NCBI RefSeq assembly: GCF_027594785.1
Contig: NZ_CP075584.1
Coordinates: 3,100,001 to 3,164,000, forward strand
Direction: 5' to 3'
Source of the DNA: Cryobacterium breve
GTDB lineage: Bacteria; Actinomycetota; Actinomycetes; Actinomycetales; Microbacteriaceae
Length of the DNA stretch: 64,000 nucleotides
Part shown: positions 23,449 through 31,688 of the stretch, piece after piece
Layout of the letters: every line of letters starts with the position of its first letter
Numbering within the stretch: the first letter of the stretch is position 1
The notes under the pieces: generated by a model
Seen by the model: only the letters and a program-made list of their open reading frames with translations
The model's database searches: none
What the model was told of the DNA's origin: nothing
Made by a program: the position numbers and the translations under genes

Positions 23449-24303
23449 TCAGCGGTTGGGGAAGTCGTGGGGGAGGCGCGTGAGCACCGGGCGGAGGCGC
23501 TCGAGGCGGTCGCGCTCGAGGAGGAGAGCTGCATACTCACGGGTGCGGCGCACGGCCGCGACGCCCGCGAGGAGCACCTCCGGTGAAACCGGGGGAACCG
23601 GGGAGACGAACGGCGCAGCCTCCGCCGCGAGGTCCCTGGCGACGCGCACGCGGGTCTCCGGGGTCAAGCGTGCGGACTGGCGGAGGAACTGGGCGATGCG
23701 CCGCGAGAGCCGGTCGGGCAGTCGCACGATATCGACGGTGTACGACCAGGTGCTGAGCTCTGGCGGGAGCCCGATGACGGGCTCGTCGAATCGCGCCACC
23801 CGTTCGTGCTGGCTGTACGTCCCGGCCATCAGGTCGCCGAGGCGCTTGGACTTGCCGTTGAGCAACGCTGTCGTCGCGGCCAGGCCGCCGAAGGTGAGGT
23901 AGATCTCGAAGATCCCGCTGAGGGCGCGGGTGAAGGCGTGCCGCAACTGGATGGCTCCGCCGTCGTCACGTACGATCCGGGCGCCGATGGCGAGCTTGCC
24001 GAGCGAGCGTCCACCAGTCACGGTCTCGACGATGGTCGGAAGGACGAGGATCGAGAACGCGAGACCCGATATCGCGAGCGACTTCGCGAGCGCCGGGTCC
24101 AGGGCGTCTCCGGCGACGAAGCCGACTGCGAAGGCGAGCGCGGCGAAGAAGCTGAGGTAGGCGAGCCAGTCGATGATGGTGCCGGCCGCGCGCAGGATGA
24201 AACTTGCCGGCCGCACATCAAGGGCAACCGCCTCGCCTGTGACGAGTTCGTATTCGTAGGGAGGACTTTCTCCCTGATCCGCCGCGTTTCCGGGGTGTGC
24301 CAT
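23449..24303 (-). CDS. RDD family membrane protein
   Basis: A 284-residue protein. The RDD domain near residues 25-165 shows RPASFILRAAGTIIDWLAYL (the Arg...Asp pattern), two following helices, GRSLGKLAIGARIV and RLGDLMAGTY with the second acidic element. The C-terminal ~110 residues are soluble and rich in Arg, Leu and Pro. RDD proteins are small membrane proteins, some proposed as ion transporters. ATG 24303 is chosen; its start is only 17 bases from the start of the divergent SpoIIM-like gene, so they share a very short promoter region. Confidence 0.85.
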   Translation of the reverse strand: MAHPGNAADQGESPPYEYELVTGEAVALDVRPASFILRAAGTIIDWLAYLSFFAALAFAVGFVAGDALDPALAKSLAISGLAFSILVLPTIVETVTGGRSLGKLAIGARIVRDDGGAIQLRHAFTRALSGIFEIYLTFGGLAATTALLNGKSKRLGDLMAGTYSQHERVARFDEPVIGLPPELSTWSYTVDIVRLPDRLSRRIAQFLRQSARLTPETRVRVARDLAAEAAPFVSPVPPVSPEVLLAGVAAVRRTREYAALLLERDRLERLRPVLTRLPHDFPNR

Positions 24304-24320
24304 GTCTACTATTAGAGCAG

Positions 24321-25316
24321 ATGGACCTCGACGCATATTCAACGGCGCACCGCGCCCAGTGGGACCGCCTCGCCGAGCTCGGCACGGAGCGGCGGCTCTC
24401 CGGCGCGCAGTCCGACGAACTGATCGGACTGTACCAATCCGGGGCGACCCAGCTGTCCGCGATCAAGAGCACGGCCGGCTCCACGATCCCGGGCGACCGG
24501 CTCTCCGTCGCGCTGTCCCGTGCCCGGTTGCGCTTCACGGGAGCCGGCGCGAACGTCGTGTCCCAGGTGCCGCGGTTCTTCGTACTGCAGCTGCCCGCCG
24601 CGCTCTACCGCCTGCGCTGGCTCACGCTCGCCGTCGCAGTCGTAACGATCGTGGTGGCCGTGCTTTACGCGGTCTGGATCACCGGCGACCCCCGTGTGCT
24701 CGCCAACCTCGGCTCCGACGCCCAGCTGCAGCAACTCGTGAACTCGGACTTCGTCGACTACTACTCCGCAAACCCCGCCGCGTCGTTCACCGGCCAGGTC
24801 TGGACGAACAATGCCTGGATCGCCGCACAGTGCGTCGCCTTCGGCATCCTCGGCGTCTACGTGCCGTACATTGTGCTCTCGAACGCCCAGAACATCGGCG
24901 TCACGGCCGCGGTCATGTTCGCCTACGGCAAGGGCGACGTGTTCTTCCTCTACATCGCACCGCACGGGATGCTGGAGCTCACGGCGATCTTCGTCGCTGC
25001 GGCCGCCGGGCTCCGCATCTTCTGGTCCTGGATCGCCCCGGGCGGCCGCACCCGCGGACAGGCGCTCGCGGAGGACTCGCGCGCCCTCGCGACGGTCGCG
25101 ATCGGACTCGTGTTCGTGCTCCTGGTCTCTGGCGTGATCGAGGGCTTCGTGACCCCGGCGCCGTGGCCGTGGCCGGTCAAGATCGGCATCGGCTTCGCCG
25201 CGCTGTGCGCGTTCCTGGCCTACATGCTCGTGCTCGGCCGACGGGCGGCACGCGCAGGCGAGACCGGCGACATCGGTGAGTTCGAGGCCGGCAGCACCCG
25301 CATCTACGCGTCCTGA
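24321..25316 (+). CDS. Stage II sporulation protein M-like membrane protein
   Basis: A 331-residue membrane protein. A cytoplasmic N-terminal part (MDLDAYSTAHRAQWDRLAEL) is followed by helices near residues 95-120, and by the family core (WTNNAWIAAQCVAFGILGVYVPYIVLSNAQNIG, YIAPHGMLELTAIFVAAAAGLRIFW). In non-sporulating actinobacteria this DUF95/SpoIIM gene is typically next to RDD, MoxR and DUF58 genes, as here. It may aid membrane assembly or export; not established. Confidence 0.85.
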   Translation: MDLDAYSTAHRAQWDRLAELGTERRLSGAQSDELIGLYQSGATQLSAIKSTAGSTIPGDRLSVALSRARLRFTGAGANVVSQVPRFFVLQLPAALYRLRWLTLAVAVVTIVVAVLYAVWITGDPRVLANLGSDAQLQQLVNSDFVDYYSANPAASFTGQVWTNNAWIAAQCVAFGILGVYVPYIVLSNAQNIGVTAAVMFAYGKGDVFFLYIAPHGMLELTAIFVAAAAGLRIFWSWIAPGGRTRGQALAEDSRALATVAIGLVFVLLVSGVIEGFVTPAPWPWPVKIGIGFAALCAFLAYMLVLGRRAARAGETGDIGEFEAGSTRIYAS

Positions 25317-25356
25317 GGGCGGCATCCGCCCGCCGTGGGCGCCACGCGACAGGAGC

Positions 25357-25392
25357 GCCGCTGCGCGCCAAGCGTGCCTGGCGCGGAGCAGC
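25357..25392. repeat. Palindromic repeat, family 2, copy B
   Basis: Imperfect palindrome related to 23337-23372 on the opposite strand, sharing a GTGCCTGGCGCGGAGC-like arm. The copies flank the RDD-SpoIIM gene pair. Confidence 0.5.
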
Positions 25393-25448
25393 GCAACTGG
25401 CGCGCGAGCCAGAGTGGGCGCGGTGGGGGAGCGCAGTCGCGCGCGCAA

Positions 25449-25488
25449 GCGAGCAGGCGAACAGGCGAACAGGCGAGCAGGCGAACAG
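25449..25488 (+). repeat. 8-bp tandem repeat, five units
   Basis: Five consecutive units of GCGARCAG (R is A or G) between the SpoIIM-like and DUF58 genes, close to the DUF58 stop. Non-coding; likely a slippage-prone microsatellite. Confidence 0.8.
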
Positions 25489-25506
25489 GGGACGCAGGCC
25501 GTCGGG

Positions 25507-26814
25507 CTAGAGGCGGCCGGCGAGCTTCAGCGCGAGGTAGTGGTCGGCGAGGCGGGGCGGCAGCTCGGCGGGCGAACCCGTGACGACATCGGCGCCCTGC
25601 TGGCGGATCGCCGCGGCGACCCTGGCGACGTCGAGCAGCGCCCGTTCGGCGGCCGCAGCGCGGTAGACCTGCTCGCGGTCGGCGCGCTCGAGGGTCGCCT
25701 GCAGCGTCGTGGGATCGGTGACCGACGCGACGACCACGGTGTGGCGCCGGGTCAGCTGGGGCAGCACCGCGAGCAGGCCCGTCGACGCCCCCGCGGCGTC
25801 GATCGAGGTCAGCAGCACGACGAGGGCGCGCTGGCTCGTGATCCCGCGCACCTGGGCCGGCACTCCGGCCCAGTCCATTTCAAGGAGTTCGGGGTCGATC
25901 ACCGCGAGCGTGTCGACCATCCGCGACAGCAGTTCTGCGCCCTGGGCGCCCTGCACCCTGCCGCGCACCCGCCGGTCGAAGGCGATCATGTCCACCCGGT
26001 CCCCGGCCTTCGACGCGAGCGCGGCGAGCAGCAGCGCCGTCTCGAACGCGGTGTCGAGCCTGGTCTCGTCGTCGATCCGCGCGGCGGAGGTTCGACCCGT
26101 GTCGATCACGATGACCACCCGGCGGTCGCGCTCCGGTCGCCAGGTGCGCACGACAACGTCGTTGTGTCGTGCCGTCGCCCGCCAGTCGATCGAGCGCACG
26201 TCGTCGCCGCGCACGTACTCCCGCAGCGAGTCGAACTCGGTGCCCTGGCCGCGCACGAGCACGCTCGTGCGCCCGTCGAGTTCCTTGAGCCGGGTGATGC
26301 GCGAGGGCAGGTGCTTCCGCGCGTTGAACGGCGGCAGCACACGGATGCGCCCCGGCGCTTCGAGCGTGGCCTGGCGCGCCCACAGTCCGAGTGGCCCGTA
26401 CGAGCGGATCGTGACCCGGTCCACCCGGCGTTCGCCCCGCCGGAACGGGGTCAGCCGGAGGGACACGAGCCCGCGTTCCCCGGCCGGGATGGTCAGCGCC
26501 GTCCGGTTGTTGCCGGCGCCGGCCGACGGTTGCCAGGCATCCCGCACCAGAGCCCTCAGGCGGCGCGAACCGGAATTGGTGACATAGAGCAGGCTCGTCA
26601 CCGTCTCGCCCAGGCGCACCCTCGCCGGCAGGCTGCGTTCGAGGCGCACGGCCCGCGGGGAGCCGGCCAGCGCGAGGTCGAGCAGGCCGAGCCCGAGGCA
26701 GAGCAGCACCCACAGGGCGAGGATGGTGCCCGCGGCCGCCGGGCTGCGTCCGAGCAGCACGATGGGCACGACGCCGAGGGCGACGAGCAGCGTGAAGCGA
26801 CCGGAGACCGTCAC
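25507..26814 (-). CDS. DUF58 domain protein (MoxR-associated, vWA-like)
   Basis: A 435-residue protein. Two N-terminal helices (FTLLVALGVVPIVLLG; AAGTILALWVLLCLGLGLLDLAL) precede a beta-rich region and the DUF58 signature (DGRTSVLVRGQGTEFDSLREYVRGDDVRSIDWRATARHNDVVVRTWRPERDR, in part). A vWA-type MIDAS-like strand VVIVIDTGRTS comes next. Such proteins are thought to work with MoxR AAA+ ATPases in maturing or chaperoning other proteins. One base separates it from the MoxR gene upstream in the operon. Confidence 0.86.
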   Translation of the reverse strand: MTVSGRFTLLVALGVVPIVLLGRSPAAAGTILALWVLLCLGLGLLDLALAGSPRAVRLERSLPARVRLGETVTSLLYVTNSGSRRLRALVRDAWQPSAGAGNNRTALTIPAGERGLVSLRLTPFRRGERRVDRVTIRSYGPLGLWARQATLEAPGRIRVLPPFNARKHLPSRITRLKELDGRTSVLVRGQGTEFDSLREYVRGDDVRSIDWRATARHNDVVVRTWRPERDRRVVIVIDTGRTSAARIDDETRLDTAFETALLLAALASKAGDRVDMIAFDRRVRGRVQGAQGAELLSRMVDTLAVIDPELLEMDWAGVPAQVRGITSQRALVVLLTSIDAAGASTGLLAVLPQLTRRHTVVVASVTDPTTLQATLERADREQVYRAAAAERALLDVARVAAAIRQQGADVVTGSPAELPPRLADHYLALKLAGRL

Positions 26815-26815
26815 C

Positions 26816-27787
26816 TTAGATCGGAACCTGGACCTGCTGGAGCACGCTGCGCAGGATGGCGTCGACGGAGACGCCTTCGAGCTCGGCCTCCGGCTGCAGC
26901 TGGATCCGGTGCCGCCAGACCGGGAGGACCATCGCCTGGACGTGGTCAGGGGTGATCGAGTCGTAGCCGCTGAGCCAGGCCCACGCCTTCGTGGCCGCGA
27001 GCAGCGCTGTCGTCCCGCGGGGGCTCACGCCGAGCTTGACGGAGGGGCTGCGCCGTGTCGCGCGGGCGAGGTCCACGATGTACGCGAGCACGTCGGCGCT
27101 CGACCCGACCTCCATGACGGCGGCCTGCGCGGCCGCGAGCTGCTCGGCACCGAGTACGGCAGTGACTCCGGCCGCGGTGAGGTCGCGGGGGTCGAAGCCG
27201 GCGGCGTGGCGGCGGAGCACTTCGAACTCCGCGTCGCGCTCCGGCACGTCGAGCACGAGCTTGAGCAGGAACCGGTCGAGCTGCGCCTCGGGCAGCGAGT
27301 ACGTGCCCTCGTATTCGATCGGGTTCATCGTCGCGGCGACGATGAACGGGTCCGGCAGGGGCAGTGTCCGGCCGTCGACGCTGACCTGGCGTTCCTCCAT
27401 CGCCTCCAGGAGCGCAGACTGGGTCTTCGGCGGTGTCCGGTTGATCTCGTCCGCGAGCAGGATATTGGTGAACACGGGCCCCTTTCGGAACTCGAACTCC
27501 CCGGCCCGCGCGTCGTAGATGAGCGACCCGGTGACGTCGCCCGGCATCAGGTCCGGCGTGAACTGCACCCGTTTCGTCTCGAGGCTGAGCGCCTGGCTGA
27601 GCGAGCGCACCAGCAGGGTCTTGGCGACGCCGGGCACGCCCTCGAGCAGCACGTGGCCGCGCGCGAGCAGGGCGATGATGAGCCCCGTCACGGCGCCGTC
27701 CTGGCCGACGACGGCCTTGCCGACCTCGGTGCGAACCTGCGCGAGCGATTCCCGGAGCGAAACGATGGTGTCAGTCGGTGTGCTCAT
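26816..27787 (-). CDS. MoxR family AAA+ ATPase
   Basis: A 323-residue AAA+ protein. Walker A is GVPGVAKTLL (about residues 54-63), Walker B is ILLADEINRTPP, sensor 1 is VAATMNPIEYEGTY and the Arg-finger region is LPEAQLDRFLLKL. It is the chaperone-like motor of MoxR-DUF58 systems. The start overlaps the end of the DUF4350 gene by 17 bases, so expression is coupled. It couples ATP use to an unknown client. Confidence 0.92.
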   Translation of the reverse strand: MSTPTDTIVSLRESLAQVRTEVGKAVVGQDGAVTGLIIALLARGHVLLEGVPGVAKTLLVRSLSQALSLETKRVQFTPDLMPGDVTGSLIYDARAGEFEFRKGPVFTNILLADEINRTPPKTQSALLEAMEERQVSVDGRTLPLPDPFIVAATMNPIEYEGTYSLPEAQLDRFLLKLVLDVPERDAEFEVLRRHAAGFDPRDLTAAGVTAVLGAEQLAAAQAAVMEVGSSADVLAYIVDLARATRRSPSVKLGVSPRGTTALLAATKAWAWLSGYDSITPDHVQAMVLPVWRHRIQLQPEAELEGVSVDAILRSVLQQVQVPI

Positions 27788-29037
27788 GGGTCCATTCTTC
27801 CGGGGGTGGTTGCGGGGGTGTGGCGGATGCCTGCGGAGCCGCGGGCAGGCCGCTCGCGGCGATCACGGCGCGCTCCAGGTCCTGGAGCCGGTCGGACTGG
27901 GCGACGAGGTCCCGGTCCGTGGCCGGGACCCCGTCGACGAGGACGAAGCGTACCTCGGCCGGGGCGCGCCCGGTCAGGGCGGACACCGCGAGCACGACGT
28001 CGTCGAGGCTCGCGAGCCTGGACAGCCCGACCCGGGCCGCGAGGCGCTGCACGGTGGCGACCCGCAGGGAATCGAGGGCGCGGAGGCGTGCGTTGCCGCG
28101 GGCGTAGAGGCGGGCCCTGCCCTCCATCGTCTCGCTCGCGCGCACGGTCACCGGCAGGTTCTCGGCGACGAGCGGTCCGAGCCGCCTGCCCTGCCACACG
28201 GCCGCGGCGAGGAAGACGACCGCGAGGAGCAGGATCGTGGGTGTGACCCAGCCCGGCGTCAACTCGCCGAGGCTCGGCGGGCCGGTGACCGCGACATCCG
28301 CCAGGGTCGGCTGGTACCAGATCAGGTCCGCGCTCGCCCCGAGCAGGCCCAGTGCGAGGGCAGCGTGACCGGATGCCGTGATCTCGTCGTTGCTGAAGAT
28401 GCCGTCGTCGGCAACGAGGGTCAGGCTCCGTGGCCGGCAGGGTCGCGCCGACGACGGCGAAGGAGTTCCGACCGGAAGGGAAACAGCCGCGTTCCGCGGA
28501 GTCGGCGGGGAGGCTGAGCGTCTTCCCGCCGGGGGCGACGCTGCCCGCCCTGATCGCAGCGGGCAGGTCGCAGCGATCGCCCGCTCCGTCCAGGCTGTCG
28601 GCGACCCCGCCGAAACCGACGGCGGGGGCCAGCGTCTGCAGCAGGAGGAAGCCGGGGGCGACCACGACGGTGCGGGGCGCGAGGGCGGCCATGGCGGAGA
28701 TCTGGTCGTTCGTCAGGTAGCCGTTCGGGTCAGTGAAGAACAGGGTCGGATCCGAACTCGCAGCGGCGAGCGTGCGGGCCTCGTCGAGGGTGTCCGCGGT
28801 CGTGACGTGCGCACCCTGCTGGCGCAGCACCTCGGCGAGGGCGCGGGCGCCCGCCGGTGCGGCGTTGTCGGCGGCGAGCGGGGTTCCGCCGCCCGAACCG
28901 GCGCCCGCGAGCAGCGTCGCCGCGATGGCGACGAGCAGGGCGCCGATGCCCGCGAGCACCCAGAACCGGGAGCGTCGTGCGGCGGCGCGCAGGGTTGGAG
29001 TCGTCGCCACCGCGACGGTGCCCGCGAGAGTGGTCAC
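27771..29037 (-). CDS. DUF4350 domain membrane protein (one apparent frameshift)
   Basis: Restored length 421 residues. An N-terminal helix (FWVLAGIGALLVAIAATLLAGA) precedes a DUF4350 region (GARALAEVLRQQGAHVTTADTLDEA, then LFFTDPNGYLTNDQISAMAALAPRTVVVAPG, in part). A second helix near the C-terminus (VTPTILLLAVVFLAAAVW) leads to a cytoplasmic tail. The frame breaks at CAGGCTC 28422-28428; removal of one G gives PATELTLVADDG. GTG start at 29037 overlaps the DUF4129 stop (GTGA). It is a typical member of the MoxR-DUF58 operon; role unknown. Confidence 0.82.
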
Positions 29038-29717
29038 TGCGTCGCCGTCGGGGCCGGGTCTTCGCGGATCCTGGGCGTCCGCGTGCGCAGGGCGCTTTCG
29101 AGTGCGGCGAGGGACAGGAAGCCGGACTCGGTGCCTTCCGCGCCGAGGTAGCGAACGCCGTCGAAGAGGGCGGCGGCCGTCTGGAGGCTGATCCGTTCCT
29201 CCGGGAACGCCGTCGCCGCTCGCTCGGCCAGGCCGTGCGCTGTCGTGCCGGGGGTGGCGAAGAGCACCGTGCGTTCGACGAGCGACCTGGCCAGGGCCCG
29301 GAACATCTCGCTGATGGCGAGGTCCCAGTCCTTGTGCGATGCCGCGGACAGTGCGGCCCTGCGCAACTCGTCGGCGGACCGGGCGTCGTTCCTGCCGAAC
29401 ACCTCCTGCTGCAGGCCGCTGCGGCGGTTCCACCGCGGCAGCCCGAAGACGAGCACGGCCACGACGACGACGGCGATGATGACGAGCGTCACGACGAGCG
29501 GAACCCAGGGTCCGAGGCCCGCCCCCGACGGAGCGCCGAGCGAAGCGAACCAGTCGAAGAACGCCTTGCTGACCCGGTCGAACCAGGTCGGCCGCGCAGC
29601 CTCGTATGGCGGCTTGGCGAGCTCGTCGCGTAACCAGGCCGTGGCCGTCGGGGCATCGGGATCGACAGGGATACTCGCGGGAAGCGTCCCAGCCCACGTC
29701 CCCCACGCACCGGTCAT
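29034..29717 (-). CDS. DUF4129 domain membrane protein
   Basis: A 227-residue protein with an extracytoplasmic N-terminal part, one strong helix (WVPLVVTLVIIAVVVVAVLVFGL, about residues 67-90), then a cytoplasmic DUF4129 region (RSADELRRAALSAASHKDWDLAISEMFRALARSL). DUF4129 is often fused to transglutaminase-like domains in MoxR clusters; here it is free-standing. Its start and stop each overlap a neighbour by four bases. Confidence 0.82.
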   Translation of the reverse strand: MTGAWGTWAGTLPASIPVDPDAPTATAWLRDELAKPPYEAARPTWFDRVSKAFFDWFASLGAPSGAGLGPWVPLVVTLVIIAVVVVAVLVFGLPRWNRRSGLQQEVFGRNDARSADELRRAALSAASHKDWDLAISEMFRALARSLVERTVLFATPGTTAHGLAERAATAFPEERISLQTAAALFDGVRYLGAEGTESGFLSLAALESALRTRTPRIREDPAPTATQ

Positions 29718-30865
29718 GACTGCGGGGCCGCCGGCATCCGCCCGGCCGGGATCAGGTACGGGTCGGCAGCGTCGCTGCCGGGGGTGGATTCGACGAAGCG
29801 CTGCAGGTCCAGGTCGAGGCCTTCCTTGCGCATCCGCAGGTCGATATAGATGAGCGCCGTCGTGCCGGACTGGACGACCGCGGCGACGGCGCCGAGCACG
29901 AGGCTCAGGAGAATGGTCAGCACGTAGAGGACGATCGCGGGGATCCACGAGTCGACGGCGCCGGTCGGGTCGATGAGTGAGACGGCGACCCCGCCGAGCA
30001 GCGACAGCGGCGTCGAGACGATCTGGGAGACGATGTTCACAATCGCGGCGACGAGGAACTGGACTCCGAGCGTGCGCCAGAAATAGCCCCTCGTGAGTGA
30101 CCAGGATCGGGCGATGGCCGCGCCGATGCCGAGGCGTTCGAGCACGATCAGGCTCGGGACGAGGGAGGTCTTCGTGGCCAGCCAGGCCGAGAGCGCGAGG
30201 ATGCCGAGCCCGCCGAGAACGCCGAAGACGATCCCGATGACGATGCCTGCTCCTCCGAGCAGCACGAACACGACGACGACCCCGGCGACGACCGCGAGGC
30301 CGACGAGGAATGCGCCGCTGAGAATGGCCGCCCAGAGGGCGAGGGGCCATAGGCGCCGGCCCGCCGCCCGCCAGAGCTGGCCGAGCCTGAGCTTCTGGCC
30401 GAGCATCGCGCGGGAGACCTCGACGACGATGACGCCCTGGAGCAGCGCGGAGGCGATGACGGAGAGCAGGATCGGCACGACCGCCGACAACACGATGGTG
30501 AGGTTGGCGCCGGCCTGGACCGCGTCCTTGTCGGCGAGCGGGGCGCTGTCGACCCGGCCGAGGGCGAGCACCGTCACGGGGCCGACGATCAGCAGGGTGA
30601 CCAGGAGGATCGCGCCCTGCACGAGCAGTGCGCTGCCGAAGGTGGCCTTGGGATTGCGTCGCAGCACCTGGAAGGGCGCCCAGAGCAGGGAGCCGAAGCC
30701 GAGAGGCCGTAACGGGAGGAGGCCGGGGCGCGGCGGCGGTGTCCACGCGGGAGGCGGGCCCCAGGCCTGGGGCGCACCGGACGCCGGCGGCGGCGCGTAT
30801 TCGCCGTAGCGCGGTCGATCGTTAGCGTCACCTGTCGGGGCGTGCCAGTTCTGCGGGTCCGTCAC
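29714..30865 (-). CDS. Polytopic membrane protein, first gene of the MoxR-DUF58 operon
   Basis: A 383-residue protein. The N-terminal ~45 residues are Pro-rich (PPPAWTPPPRPG). Then FGSLLWAPFQVLRRNPKATFGSALLVQG and about six helices follow, resembling the membrane domain of glycerophosphoryl-diester phosphodiesterase-like proteins, without the catalytic domain. The start is GTG 30865. A CATAGG element ends a few bases upstream, so the mRNA may be leaderless. It opens the operon, divergent from mtrA. Function unknown. Confidence 0.72.
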   Translation of the reverse strand: MTDPQNWHAPTGDANDRPRYGEYAPPPASGAPQAWGPPPAWTPPPRPGLLPLRPLGFGSLLWAPFQVLRRNPKATFGSALLVQGAILLVTLLIVGPVTVLALGRVDSAPLADKDAVQAGANLTIVLSAVVPILLSVIASALLQGVIVVEVSRAMLGQKLRLGQLWRAAGRRLWPLALWAAILSGAFLVGLAVVAGVVVVFVLLGGAGIVIGIVFGVLGGLGILALSAWLATKTSLVPSLIVLERLGIGAAIARSWSLTRGYFWRTLGVQFLVAAIVNIVSQIVSTPLSLLGGVAVSLIDPTGAVDSWIPAIVLYVLTILLSLVLGAVAAVVQSGTTALIYIDLRMRKEGLDLDLQRFVESTPGSDAADPYLIPAGRMPAAPQS

Positions 30866-31000
30866 GAGACCTATGCTGGCATACTCGGCATCGAAACGGG
30901 CGCGACGGGCAATGACAGCCCCCCTCGACTACTCTGGTGTCAGTGATTGCATGACTCACCGGGAGTATTCCCTCCGGTGACCTAAGCGGAAAACGGTTGG

Positions 31001-31681
31001 ATGAACGCACGCATTTTGGTCGTCGACGACGACACCGCGCTGGCGGAAATGATCGGCATTGTGCTGCAGGGTGAAGGTTTCGACCCTCACTTCTGCGAGG
31101 ACGGCTCACTCGCGCTCGACGCGTTCCGGACGGTCAAACCCGATCTGGTCCTGCTCGACCTGATGCTGCCCGGCCTGGACGGCATCGAGGTCTGCACCCT
31201 GATCCGCGCGGAATCGGGGACGCCGATCATCATGCTCACCGCACGCACCGATACGACGGATGTGGTCAAGGGCCTCGAATCCGGCGCGGACGACTACATG
31301 GTCAAACCGTTCAACCCCAAGGAACTCGTCGCCCGGATCCGAACCCGGTTGCGGCCCGTGTCCACGGAGTCGCCCGCGAACCTGTCGATCGGCGACCTCA
31401 CCGTCGACGCCGCCGGGCACGAGGTGCGCCGCGGCGACCGGCAGATCGGCCTGACCCCACTCGAATTCGACCTCCTCCTCACCCTCGCGTCCCGTCCCCA
31501 GCAGGTCTTCACGCGGGAGATGCTGCTCGAACAGGTGTGGGGCTACCACTACAAGGCCGACACCCGGCTCGTGAACGTGCACGTGCAACGCCTCCGTGCG
31601 AAGGTCGAGGATGATCCGGACAACCCCCGCATCGTGATGACGGTCCGCGGTGTCGGGTACCGGGCCGGCGCGGCCATCTAG
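31001..31681 (+). CDS. mtrA: Response regulator MtrA
   Basis: A 226-residue OmpR-type regulator with D10-D11, phospho-acceptor Asp in LVLLDLMLP (about residue 53), IMLTART and YMVKPFNPKELVARI, then a winged-helix domain (LTPLEFDLLLTLAS, YKADTRLVNVHVQRLRAKVEDDP, VRGVGYRAG). The gene order mtrA-mtrB-lpqB is the standard actinobacterial one, which supports the name. MtrA controls cell-wall and division genes in relatives. The 135-base gap upstream holds the divergent promoters and an imperfect hairpin (30957-30979). Confidence 0.95.
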   Translation: MNARILVVDDDTALAEMIGIVLQGEGFDPHFCEDGSLALDAFRTVKPDLVLLDLMLPGLDGIEVCTLIRAESGTPIIMLTARTDTTDVVKGLESGADDYMVKPFNPKELVARIRTRLRPVSTESPANLSIGDLTVDAAGHEVRRGDRQIGLTPLEFDLLLTLASRPQQVFTREMLLEQVWGYHYKADTRLVNVHVQRLRAKVEDDPDNPRIVMTVRGVGYRAGAAI

Positions 31682-31688
31682 GCTCCGG

